Source: Ruminococcus sp. (GTDB lineage: Bacteria; Bacillota; Clostridia; Oscillospirales; Ruminococcaceae). Taken from it: DNA of 41,751 nt. The stretch covers positions 1 to 41,751 of the forward strand of contig JAIDUG010000043.1 of the NCBI GenBank assembly GCA_029060305.1. The letters are read 5' to 3'. Each line of letters opens with the position of its first letter. Within the stretch, counting starts at the first letter, position 1. Below, piece after piece: positions 10,540 to 17,870 of this stretch. Position numbers and translations under genes: made by a program. The notes under the pieces are model-generated. The model made no database searches, was not told where the DNA came from, and worked only from the letters and a program-made list of their open reading frames with translations.

Positions 10540-10568
10540 ATTATAACCCCCCTGTTATATTTTGTCAA
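10540..10568 (-). promoter_or_regulatory. trkA-trkH promoter
   Basis: TTGACA (10568-10563), 17-bp spacer with an unusual run of six G, and TATAAT (10545-10540). The leader is about 45 bases and contains a small GGAG/CTCC hairpin. Confidence 0.88.
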
Positions 10569-10598
10569 TAGAAAAATTATCCACATAAATGCCGGAGA

Positions 10599-10832
10599 TT
10601 ATTCCGGAATACTGAAAATTTCCTCATAAGATACTTTGAGGATTTTTTTTATGAGGATTATTTCGTCAGGATAAAGATGACGCTGTCCTACCTCTATTTT
10701 TGCAACGGCACTTCTTGTTATATCACAACCGTTCAGCTGTAACTGTTCAGCAAGTGATTCCTGAGTTCTGCCGTTTCTTTCACGCAGATAACGGATATTG
10801 TTTCCTACCTGCAATTCGATTTTTCTGTTCAT
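10599..10832 (-). CDS. Small XRE-family transcriptional regulator
   Basis: A 77-aa protein that is essentially one Cro/CI helix-turn-helix: MNRKIELQVGNNIRYLRERN, then TQESLAEQL, a recognition region with DITRSAVAKIEVGQR, and a short tail. AGAGAGGA lies 11 bases upstream of the ATG; a longer in-frame start lies in the promoter area and is rejected. A 7-bp dyad at 10926-10947, inside the divergent control region, is the natural candidate for its operator. The last codons overlap a CCGGA/TCCGG hairpin (10592-10607) that may act as a weak terminator ahead of the trk promoter. Confidence 0.85.
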   Translation of the reverse strand: MNRKIELQVGNNIRYLRERNGRTQESLAEQLQLNGCDITRSAVAKIEVGQRHLYPDEIILIKKILKVSYEEIFSIPE

Positions 10833-10893
10833 TATAAACAAATCCTCTCTGATAATTTCTGTACTTTTTAATCGAAAAATGTCGAAAAAAGCA

Positions 10894-10922
10894 TTGACAT
10901 TATTATAAATTTGTTTTATAAT
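10894..10922 (+). promoter_or_regulatory. Plus-strand promoter divergent from the XRE gene
   Basis: Perfect TTGACA (10894-10899), 17-bp spacer and perfect TATAAT (10917-10922) point away from the regulator gene. No gene of ordinary size follows within 290 bases, so it seems to drive a small RNA or peptide. Confidence 0.85.
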
Positions 10923-10925
10923 ATA

Positions 10926-10947
10926 ATTGCACCTATATAAGTGCAAT
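10926..10947. promoter_or_regulatory. Dyad operator candidate
   Basis: Perfect inverted repeat ATTGCAC - 8 bases - GTGCAAT, placed over the expected start point of the plus-strand promoter. On the minus strand one arm also supplies a TTGCAC -35-like box with downstream TATTAT. A protein bound here could repress both directions. Alternatively it forms a hairpin at the 5' end of the plus transcript. Confidence 0.6.
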
Positions 10948-11060
10948 AATCTGTCTGTGCATTAAGGGGATAAAATTTACAGCAGAAAATGAAGAAACAG
11001 CTTTCAGGCAACGTCAACAAAACGTACTCTTAACGGCGGCGGTTTTTTGTTTTTATTAAT
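10929..11060 (+). ncRNA. Putative small transcript, possibly encoding a 14-aa peptide
   Basis: Transcription from the perfect promoter upstream would give about 130 nt ending in GGCGGCGG followed by two T runs (TTTTTTGTTTTT). A 7-bp pairing joins TTAAGGG near 10962 with CTCTTAA near 11027, which could close a structured domain. Inside lies the short frame MKKQLSGNVNKTYS at 10989-11033, with no good SD, so translation is uncertain. I match it to no known riboswitch or RNA family. It could also be the leader of the 83-aa gene downstream, but that gene has its own promoter. Confidence 0.4.
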
Positions 11061-11085
11061 TTTATAATATTACAAAAACGTGTTC

Positions 11086-11101
11086 TTTTTTTTTTTTTTT
11101 T
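11086..11101 (+). repeat. Homopolymer of 16 T
   Basis: Sixteen T in a row between the small transcript and the next promoter. It may be prone to slippage or sequencing error and could serve as an upstream AT element. Confidence 0.9.
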
Positions 11102-11147
11102 GTATAATATGTACAGAAATGTTGACGGAAATTTTATGTTTTGTCAA

Positions 11148-11176
11148 TTGACTTTTTCATGGATATGCTTTAAAAT
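11148..11176 (+). promoter_or_regulatory. Promoter of the 83-aa membrane peptide gene
   Basis: TTGACT, 17-bp spacer and TAAAAT. The start of transcription would lie about 38 bases ahead of the chosen ATG, which supports that start over an upstream in-frame one. Confidence 0.75.
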
Positions 11177-11219
11177 GAATATAAATGAAATGAAATCAAG
11201 TAACAGAAAGGATGTTAAT

Positions 11220-11471
11220 ATGGTAAAATTTATTTCATATATAGTGGCTGTTATACTTACAGCATTGATTGCGGTTGCTTTGTATCCGATTTGTGGTGTA
11301 TGCTGGGCGTTTAGTGTTATCGGAAAAATAAGCAGTAATTTATTTAACTGGACAAATAAAACTATCAAAGGTCTTTGGAAAGATATAAATTCTACAAAAG
11401 TTCCTGCTGTTTCATTGCCCATTGTTGAAACAAATACAAAAGAAGAAGAAAAAGAAGAAGTGAAACTTTGA
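11220..11471 (+). CDS. Small single-pass membrane protein, unknown function
   Basis: An 83-aa product starting MVKFISYIVAVILTALIAVA. A hydrophobic stretch from about residue 4 to 36 contains two cysteines and can span the membrane once, perhaps twice. A short soluble part follows, ending with the acidic/basic tail EEEKEEVKL. AGAAAGGATG is the SD. Promoter and terminator flank it, so it is monocistronic. I recognise no family. Confidence 0.65.
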   Translation: MVKFISYIVAVILTALIAVALYPICGVCWAFSVIGKISSNLFNWTNKTIKGLWKDINSTKVPAVSLPIVETNTKEEEKEEVKL

Positions 11472-11475
11472 GAAT

Positions 11476-11509
11476 AAAAAATCGTATTCACATTTGGTAC
11501 GGTTTTTTA
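11476..11509 (+). terminator. Terminator of the 83-aa gene
   Basis: AAAATCGTA pairs with TACGGTTTT (one G-U) and runs into T6, 5 bases after the stop. Confidence 0.8.
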
Positions 11510-11511
11510 TA

Positions 11512-11540
11512 TTGACATATTCCCGAATCTGAATTATAAT
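11512..11540 (+). promoter_or_regulatory. Promoter of the 58-aa gene
   Basis: Perfect TTGACA (11512-11517), 17-bp spacer and perfect TATAAT (11535-11540), only two bases behind the previous terminator. Confidence 0.88.
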
Positions 11541-11572
11541 ATATTTATCAGATTTCAGGAGGGGATATATAT

Positions 11573-11749
11573 ATGTCAAAATTACCGGACATTCCGATTG
11601 ATAAGGTCGTGAAAGCAGGAAAAAAAGCTATTGACGAACTCGAAAAAAGCGGACAGGAAAAGAAAGTAGTTGAAGTGGTTTCCAAAAAGACGGGAATCAG
11701 CGAAAAAACTATAAATTCCGCACTCAAAACAGTCAAAGATATTAAATGA
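11573..11749 (+). CDS. 58-aa basic hypothetical protein
   Basis: This short frame starts MSKLPDIPIDKVVKAGKKAI, is rich in Lys and Glu, and is predicted mostly helical. The middle segment VVSKKTGISEKTINSALKTV resembles a helix-turn-helix in pattern (two helices joined by a GIS turn), but this is only a resemblance. AGGAGGGG lies 8 bases upstream, and a perfect promoter and strong terminator flank the gene, so it is almost surely expressed. Family unknown. Confidence 0.75.
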   Translation: MSKLPDIPIDKVVKAGKKAIDELEKSGQEKKVVEVVSKKTGISEKTINSALKTVKDIK

Positions 11750-11751
11750 AG

Positions 11752-11790
11752 AAAACCGGCTGGAATATATTCTCAGCCGGCTTTTTTTAA
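11752..11790 (+). terminator. Bidirectional terminator between the 58-aa gene and spoIVA
   Basis: CCGGCTG / CAGCCGG stem (11756-11762, 11774-11780) followed by T7. The minus-strand side also has a T-rich exit, so it can serve the convergent spoIVA, whose stop codon overlaps the T run. Confidence 0.88.
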
Positions 11791-13262
11791 AGTATGAAAC
11801 AAATCAGTCCCGAACAGCCCTCATTGATTACACGCTCAAGAGTTTCCTGTAATTTCAGTCTTGCATCGCTGGGCATTTTAAACAGTTTATTGTGCAGACC
11901 CTCGTTTACAAGTTCGTGGAGAGATTTTCCGAAAATATTACTCTCCCATATTTTAGCAGGATTGTCGTCGAAACCGTCAAGAAGATACATTATCAGTTCT
12001 TCTGACTGTCTTTCCGTTCCCACAATCGGACTGACTGTAGTATTTATGTTTGCTTTCATAATGTGCAGTGACGGTGCAGTTGCTTTGAGTTTAACACCGT
12101 ACTTTCCACCTTGCTTGATAATTTTAGGTTCTTCGAGTGTAAGTTCTTCCATTTCGGGCATTACTATTCCGTAACCGGTAGCCTCTACTTCCGCTAAAGC
12201 CGGTTCGATACGCTGATATTTTCGGCGTATGTCATTGAGTTCCATAAGCAACGGCATTAAATCGCTTTCGCTTTCGATTTCAATTCCGGTAGTCTCTCCG
12301 AGAATCTTATAAAACAGACTGCTGTCGAGTTCAGCGGTTATCGTGACTGAACCGTTTCCGAGGTCAATATTTGTTATTTCGGCGTTTATGATGTGCGGAC
12401 ATTGTGCCATTACCTGTACAGCCGTCTGAGCCTCACGGACAAGCCTGATGTCCTTTGCGGAGTTTCTTATGCAGTCGAGAATTTCCGTTTTCAGCCAGTG
12501 ACCTTTTTCAAGGGAATTTATCCAGCGTGCAGTACGGATATTTATTTCCTTGATAGGAAACGAAAATAATATTTCCCTCATAATTTCACGAATATCATTT
12601 TCGTCAAGGTCAAGACAGCTTACAGGAATAACTTTAGCGTCATATCTGTCAGTAAGTCTTGACGCAAGGTTTCTTGCTTCCTGAGAGGACGGGTTTACAG
12701 TGTTCATGATTACTACGAAAGGTTTTCCCAGTTCCTTGAGTTCACGAATAACACGTTCTTCACATTCTTCATATTCTGCTCGTGGAATGTCAGAAATAGT
12801 ACCGTCAGTGGTAACGACAAGTCCGATTGTAGAATGGTCTGTGATGACTTTCTGAGTACCTATTTCGGCAGCCATATTGAAAGGTATTTCCTCTTCAAAC
12901 CATGATGTCATAACCATTCGGGGCATTTCGTTTTCTATGTAACCAAGTGAACTCGGCACGATATATCCAACGCAGTCTATTAAACGGACATTCATTTTTG
13001 CACCGTCACCGATATTTATTTCAACTGCATCTTCCGGAATGAATTTTGGTTCAGTCGTCATAATAGTTTTTCCTGCTGCCGATTGTGGTAATTCGTCGAC
13101 AGCACGTTCACGTTTAAATTCGCTTGTTATGTTCGGAATAACGAGCGATTCCATAAAACGTTTTATGAAAGTGGATTTTCCGGTACGTACAGGACCTACA
13201 ACGCCTATATAAATATCTCCGTTAGTACGTTCAGCGATATTCGTGTAAATATCTTTAACCAT
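11787..13262 (-). CDS. spoIVA: Stage IV sporulation protein A (spore coat morphogenetic ATPase)
   Basis: SpoIVA hydrolyses ATP and polymerises on the forespore outer membrane to form the basement layer of the spore coat. The 491-aa protein starts MVKDIYTNIAERTNGDIYIG, very like the Bacillus protein. It has the Walker A loop GPVRTGKST at residues 23-31, a DCVGY segment in the switch region, and the conserved C-terminal half ending in a hydrophobic tail. ATG 13262 with AAAGGTG is preferred; a GTG three codons upstream is also possible. It follows sipL by 18 bases. Confidence 0.95.
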   Translation of the reverse strand: MVKDIYTNIAERTNGDIYIGVVGPVRTGKSTFIKRFMESLVIPNITSEFKRERAVDELPQSAAGKTIMTTEPKFIPEDAVEINIGDGAKMNVRLIDCVGYIVPSSLGYIENEMPRMVMTSWFEEEIPFNMAAEIGTQKVITDHSTIGLVVTTDGTISDIPRAEYEECEERVIRELKELGKPFVVIMNTVNPSSQEARNLASRLTDRYDAKVIPVSCLDLDENDIREIMREILFSFPIKEINIRTARWINSLEKGHWLKTEILDCIRNSAKDIRLVREAQTAVQVMAQCPHIINAEITNIDLGNGSVTITAELDSSLFYKILGETTGIEIESESDLMPLLMELNDIRRKYQRIEPALAEVEATGYGIVMPEMEELTLEEPKIIKQGGKYGVKLKATAPSLHIMKANINTTVSPIVGTERQSEELIMYLLDGFDDNPAKIWESNIFGKSLHELVNEGLHNKLFKMPSDARLKLQETLERVINEGCSGLICFIL

Positions 13263-13280
13263 ATTTTTCACCTTTTTCCT

Positions 13281-14831
13281 TTATATAACAATAGGTATCA
13301 GCAACATTCCATTTGATTCAAGACGGTCTCCCACAAGGTCGTTTTCCTCAATTACAGCATTCACACTGGTGCTGTAACGTTTTGCGATGTCCCATACTTC
13401 CTCATTTTCCACACCGAAATAAAGTTTTATAGCGTAATCTCCGTCACGTTGTTTCTTTACGCTTTCGTCAACCGAAATATCCGTAAGGGCTTTTATTGAA
13501 GAACAGCTGTATACAGAAATTTTAGCTGATATATCAGACTTTGCCGAAAGTATTCCCTCGGATGATATATTATATGAAACGTCTCTGATACTTATTTCAG
13601 CGGAAACAGTACAGCCGGATATATTGTCGGGAATTTTTATAGTTTCCTCGAAAGCCTCGTCCTTGTCGGGCATAATAATCATTCCTGCGTTGTCTCTTGA
13701 TGCCATAGAGTAAGTAAGCATACCACTTATGATTACGGAATTACCGTCTTCCGAAAGTCGTGTATTGATATTTTTCGGAGTACACCACATTGAATATATT
13801 GTCTGCGGTACGCTGTCACCGTCGCTGATTTTTGCGGAGTGCCTGAAACTTTCGTCATAGATGACCGGTATCTGTTCAGTCTTTATTTCTGAAACCATTA
13901 CACTGCACGGATAGACCGTTGAAAAAGCATCAGTGCCAAGCATAACGGAAGCTGTTTTCACTGCACAGCATATGAGACGGAGTTCAATTTCACATTTGAT
14001 AATACGGTTTTCTGAATTTTTGTCGACGGTGGGAGCTATCTCACAGCTTACTACTTCCGGAGTGACCGTGCAGTCAAAAGTATCATCTATTCCGTCAATG
14101 TCTATAATCTGACTGAACGGTATTGAAAACGAAATCGGTTCAACTGCACCGCCGTCCTTGTCGCACGAGTACAGTAATTTCAGTTCTGCTGAACCTTTTG
14201 CGAGAAGTTTTCCTGAAATCATCTTCTTTTCGCATTCCGGAACAATACAACGTGTGTTTATGATATTGATTACAGGCGGTTGAGTGGTGGGGACTTCTAT
14301 TTCCTCACTTAACTGTAAAGTCTTTTCGGCAGTGATTTTCTTTGAGGCAAAACGCACAGGAGTTTTTTTAATCTGAATGTTCATTCCGAAAGCGTCGGAG
14401 ATGACTTCCTGAGCGGTTTCACCTGTTACTGAAATCTTGACGGAAACTGCTCCTCTGAGGTCAAGACGGCGTTTATTTACCGCACGGAAATTTATATGGT
14501 CTGTTTTCGGAGTAAGTCTTGCGGTGAAATTTTCGCCTGTTTTGCCGAGTTCCACGGTTTTTGAGAAGTTCTGTCTCTGAGTTACGCATTGAAGTGCTGA
14601 ACCGCCTTCACTGCAATATAGAATTTTTATGTCGCACCTGAGTTCATAGGAAAGTTTGTCGCCGTTTATTGAATAACCGGTTATAACCGGAGTTACTTCA
14701 CAGCGGACAAGACGGAAAATATCGGGGTAATAGTCGGGAAGTATGTAGTCCATTTCCACGCCCTGCTCCTGAACGCCGTCAAAAACATTTTCACTTACGG
14801 GAACGGTTTCCCTGTTTATTCTGAAATCCAT
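13281..14831 (-). CDS. sipL: SipL-like protein: DUF3794 repeats plus C-terminal LysM
   Basis: SipL was defined in Clostridioides difficile as the SpoIVA-interacting protein; its LysM domain contacts SpoIVA during coat assembly. The 516-aa product begins MDFRINRETVPVSENVFDGV and is a string of beta-rich DUF3794-type domains (about residues 30-460). A LysM-like module follows at residues 468-516 (VWDIAKRYSTSVNAVIEEND, then LLIPIVI). No signal peptide or membrane segment is visible, which suits a mother-cell protein. AAGGAGG precedes the ATG. Its position directly upstream of spoIVA strengthens the call. Confidence 0.85.
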   Translation of the reverse strand: MDFRINRETVPVSENVFDGVQEQGVEMDYILPDYYPDIFRLVRCEVTPVITGYSINGDKLSYELRCDIKILYCSEGGSALQCVTQRQNFSKTVELGKTGENFTARLTPKTDHINFRAVNKRRLDLRGAVSVKISVTGETAQEVISDAFGMNIQIKKTPVRFASKKITAEKTLQLSEEIEVPTTQPPVINIINTRCIVPECEKKMISGKLLAKGSAELKLLYSCDKDGGAVEPISFSIPFSQIIDIDGIDDTFDCTVTPEVVSCEIAPTVDKNSENRIIKCEIELRLICCAVKTASVMLGTDAFSTVYPCSVMVSEIKTEQIPVIYDESFRHSAKISDGDSVPQTIYSMWCTPKNINTRLSEDGNSVIISGMLTYSMASRDNAGMIIMPDKDEAFEETIKIPDNISGCTVSAEISIRDVSYNISSEGILSAKSDISAKISVYSCSSIKALTDISVDESVKKQRDGDYAIKLYFGVENEEVWDIAKRYSTSVNAVIEENDLVGDRLESNGMLLIPIVI

Positions 14832-14862
14832 TATACAGCCTCCTTGAAAATAGCTTTATGAA

Positions 14863-14891
14863 ATTATATTCAAAAGTAAGTACAAGTATTC
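14863..14891 (-). promoter_or_regulatory. Sigma-E-like promoter of sipL-spoIVA
   Basis: On the minus strand GAATACT, a 14-bp spacer and AATATAAT resemble the sigma-E consensus KMATATT-N14-CATACAMT, with one and two mismatches. Both downstream genes belong to the mother-cell sigma-E regulon in other spore formers. A vegetative promoter is not evident. Confidence 0.5.
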
Positions 14892-14894
14892 CGC

Positions 14895-14923
14895 TTGCAA
14901 ATTTTTTATAAATACGCTATAAT
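14895..14923 (+). promoter_or_regulatory. Promoter of the DUF4317 gene
   Basis: TTGCAA, 17-bp spacer and TATAAT, divergent from and abutting the sipL promoter. Confidence 0.82.
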
Positions 14924-14955
14924 AAATATACTCTCTATATGGAAAGGAAATTACT

Positions 14956-16086
14956 ATGAATAAAAAAGAAACTGCTGAAATCAAAAAGAATTTTTCGGAC
15001 AACAGCGGATTTTTCATAATGGAAAAAATCCTGACAGCTTTTGTCGATTCTGAAAAGAATGTGCGTTATAACAATGTAAATTCTTGTCTTACAATGCCTG
15101 CTGAGGAACACGAGGTTTACAGCGAAACTCTTAAAAAGGTACTGAATACAAACGTCGGAAAGGCTTTTGTGGAGTACGAATTTCCCAACGAGGCTTACGA
15201 GACAGGAAAGTCACAAGATATACTTTATAAACTCCTGAAATCTGAACTCAAAGACGAGCAGGCGTGTGAAGATTTTGTCAACCATATCGCAGACAATCTT
15301 GTATATGCCGGAAATTATGTCCTTATAACAGCTTACTGTTGCTATACTGTACGCCGTAAGGATAAGAATGACGATTTTGCAGACGGTGAAGACGAAATTT
15401 ACAGGTATCTGTTGACTGCTGTATGTCCGGTGACTACAGGAAGTGACGGTTTTGTTTTTGACTATTTAAACAACGAAATCGTCAAGAAACTTAATACTGA
15501 ACTTATAATCAGCAAAGCCCCGACAGACGGTTTTCTTTATCCGGTTTTCAGCAACAGAAGTACTGACGTTAATCACGTTATGTACTACTCGCAAAAAGCA
15601 AACAACCCTAATATTTCTATGGTTGAGAACGTTTTAGGGTGTACGTTTGTTATGTCTGCTGAAAACGAAAAGGCTAATTTTCAGACTATTCTGAAAAATG
15701 TGGTCGGAGAAGATTTGGACTATATGGTTATAAAGTCCGTCAACGAAAGAATACAGGAATTTGTTGAGGAAAACAAGGACGATACTGACCAGACTGTTAT
15801 AGACCATTTAATGTTAAAGGAAATTCTCAGCGATGTAGGTGTACCCGAAGAACGTGTGCAAATGGTTAAACCTGTTTATGATAAAGTATGCGGAAAAGCA
15901 CCTCTTACAGCTTCAAACCTTGTCGAAAAAAAGACGGTTATGGTAACTGCCGGAATCACTGTAAACATAAAGCCTGAGGCAAGCGACAAAGTACGTACAA
16001 GCGTTATTGACGGAAGAAGATGTTTACTTATTGATATTGACGACCCTACTATTGAAATAAATGGACTTCCTGTTACTCTCAACTGA
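14956..16086 (+). CDS. DUF4317 family protein
   Basis: A 376-aa soluble protein beginning MNKKETAEIKKNFSDNSGFF. This start, the later LPAEEH-like block and the overall size match the DUF4317 family that is common in Ruminococcaceae and Lachnospiraceae. The biochemical function of the family is unknown to me. AGGAAATTACT precedes the ATG and the gene has its own promoter. No clear terminator follows, and the 260-base gap to the next gene is AT-rich. Confidence 0.75.
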   Translation: MNKKETAEIKKNFSDNSGFFIMEKILTAFVDSEKNVRYNNVNSCLTMPAEEHEVYSETLKKVLNTNVGKAFVEYEFPNEAYETGKSQDILYKLLKSELKDEQACEDFVNHIADNLVYAGNYVLITAYCCYTVRRKDKNDDFADGEDEIYRYLLTAVCPVTTGSDGFVFDYLNNEIVKKLNTELIISKAPTDGFLYPVFSNRSTDVNHVMYYSQKANNPNISMVENVLGCTFVMSAENEKANFQTILKNVVGEDLDYMVIKSVNERIQEFVEENKDDTDQTVIDHLMLKEILSDVGVPEERVQMVKPVYDKVCGKAPLTASNLVEKKTVMVTAGITVNIKPEASDKVRTSVIDGRRCLLIDIDDPTIEINGLPVTLN

Positions 16087-16210
16087 ATAAAAATATTTAT
16101 TTCCCCCTTTTCGTTAATAAATAATTAATTTTTTATGAAATAAATTGTAATTTTTTCTTGAATAAAAAGTAAATTTTTTTTGAACAGACAACCGTATGTA
16201 CGATATGATT

Positions 16211-16219
16211 TGTTATAAT
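16211..16219 (+). promoter_or_regulatory. Extended -10 promoter candidate for the 62-aa gene
   Basis: TGT-TATAAT (TGn extended -10) lies about 128 bases ahead of the small gene. No good -35 box is visible. The long leader contains CGATT/AATCG and CAGCT/AGCTG inverted repeats. Confidence 0.45.
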
Positions 16220-16346
16220 GATATCAATGAACAGGGATTTTTCCGATTGATGTAATCGAAAAGTAAATGTGCTGTCAAAGAAAATGATTAATTATTTAAT
16301 TTCAGCTATTTAAAGTTTAAGCTGGAATACGAAAGAAGGTGAGATA

Positions 16347-16535
16347 ATGTTTGAGTTAATTTTAGGTGCTCTTGCATCGATAGGTGCTGCTGTTGCTGCT
16401 GGTGGAAAGAAAGTAGCTAATAGTTCAGATTGTAGCGATTCTGACAGACAATTAGGTAAAGACATACAAAAAGCAGGTAATCAGTTTTCTAATACTATGA
16501 ACAGATTTATAGACCGTTTGAACGATGACGACTAA
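16347..16535 (+). CDS. 62-aa small protein with Gly/Ala-rich hydrophobic N terminus
   Basis: The product starts MFELILGALASIGAAVAAGG and ends with a charged helix (MNRFIDRLNDDD). The N-terminal 20 residues are small and hydrophobic, with several G/A spaced for helix packing; they could insert into a membrane or act as a leader. AGAAGGTGAGATA is a good SD. Function unknown; a small peptide or bacteriocin-like role cannot be decided. No neighbouring transporter or modification gene supports a bacteriocin. Confidence 0.6.
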   Translation: MFELILGALASIGAAVAAGGKKVANSSDCSDSDRQLGKDIQKAGNQFSNTMNRFIDRLNDDD

Positions 16536-16664
16536 TAAATAACTCCAAAATACATTTTTTGTGGCACATTTGCTTTTCAATTATCTTAATATTTTTATCA
16601 TTGTTTAAATATTATATTTCAGTAAACCACGGTAAACTTTTATCAGAAAAATTTCGGGTATATA

Positions 16665-16693
16665 TTGACTTATTCTTCCGGAAATAGTATAAT
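16665..16693 (+). promoter_or_regulatory. serC-serA promoter
   Basis: TTGACT, 17-bp spacer and TATAAT, 56 bases ahead of serC. The short leader shows no T-box or other riboswitch. Confidence 0.85.
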
Positions 16694-16749
16694 AATACTT
16701 GTATGGAAATACAAAACCATTTTATATAATATTTTTGGAGGTTTTTAAA

Positions 16750-17835
16750 ATGAGCAGAGTTTATAACTTCAGTGCCGGTCCTGCTGTACTTCCCGAAGAA
16801 GTTCTCGAAGAAGCAAGAGACGAAATGCTGGACTATAAAGGTACTGGTATGTCTGTTATGGAGATGTCACATCGTTCAAAGGCTTACGATACTATTATCA
16901 AAGAAGCTGAGCAGGATTTGCGTGACCTTATGAATATTCCCGATAACTATAAAGTTATCTTCTTACAGGGCGGTGCATCACTTCTCTTTGCAGGTGTTCC
17001 TATGAACCTTATGAAGAACGGCAAGGCTGCTTACATCATCACAGGTCAGTGGGCTAAAAAGGCTTATCAGGAGGCTCAGAAGTACGGCGAGGCTGTATCA
17101 GTTGCTTCTTCTGCTGACAAGACATTCTCATATATTCCAGACTGCTCCGACCTTGATATTCCCGAAGATGCGGACTATGTTTATATCTGCGAAAACAATA
17201 CTATCTACGGTACAAAATTCAAGACTCTCCCGAACACAAAGGGCAAGGAACTTGTTGCAGACGTTTCTTCCTGTTTCCTTTCAGAACCCGTTGACGTTAC
17301 AAAGTACGGTGTTATATACGGCGGTGTACAGAAGAATGTAGGTCCTTCCGGTGTACAGGTTGTTATTGTACGTGAAGACCTCATTGCTGACGGTCCTGCA
17401 CTGAAATACACTCCTACTATGATGGACTGGAAAATTCAGGCTGACAATGATTCACTTTATAATACACCTCCCTGCTACGGAATTTATATTTGCGGTAAGG
17501 TTTTCAAGTGGATTAAGAAAATGGGCGGTCTCGAAGCTATGAAAGCTCACAACGAAAAGAAAGCTAAAATTCTTTACGATTTCCTCGACGAAAGTAAACT
17601 CTTTAAAGGTACTGTTGCCCCTGAAGACCGTTCACTCATGAACGTTCCTTTTGTTACAGGCAATGAAGAACTCGACAAGAAGTTTGTGGCAGAAGCAACA
17701 AAGGCTGGTTTCGTAAATCTCAAAGGTCACAGGACAGTCGGCGGTATGAGAGCTTCCATTTACAACGCTATGCCAATCGAGGGCGTTGAAAAACTCGTTG
17801 ACTTTATGAAGAAGTTTGAAGAAGAAAACGCTTAA
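16750..17835 (+). CDS. serC: Phosphoserine aminotransferase
   Basis: A PLP enzyme that converts 3-phosphohydroxypyruvate and glutamate to O-phosphoserine, the second step of serine synthesis. The 361-aa protein opens MSRVYNFSAGPAVLPEEVLE, the family hallmark, and contains GMSVMEMSHRSK, FLQGGAS, and the PLP lysine region YGGVQKNVGPSGV. Length is typical. GGAGG stands 8 bases ahead of ATG 16750; the longer upstream frame covers the promoter and is not used. Cotranscribed with serA, 35 bases downstream. Confidence 0.97.
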   Translation: MSRVYNFSAGPAVLPEEVLEEARDEMLDYKGTGMSVMEMSHRSKAYDTIIKEAEQDLRDLMNIPDNYKVIFLQGGASLLFAGVPMNLMKNGKAAYIITGQWAKKAYQEAQKYGEAVSVASSADKTFSYIPDCSDLDIPEDADYVYICENNTIYGTKFKTLPNTKGKELVADVSSCFLSEPVDVTKYGVIYGGVQKNVGPSGVQVVIVREDLIADGPALKYTPTMMDWKIQADNDSLYNTPPCYGIYICGKVFKWIKKMGGLEAMKAHNEKKAKILYDFLDESKLFKGTVAPEDRSLMNVPFVTGNEELDKKFVAEATKAGFVNLKGHRTVGGMRASIYNAMPIEGVEKLVDFMKKFEEENA

Positions 17836-17870
17836 TCTATTACCGAATATCTGAAAAGAGGTTTTTTACA

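Noticed and set aside
10490..10540. c-di-AMP riboswitch ahead of trkA
   Set aside because: Leader is only about 45 bases with one small hairpin; too short for that aptamer.
16536..16664. Hidden gene between the 62-aa gene and the ser promoter
   Set aside because: Very AT-rich with stops in all frames and no SD.
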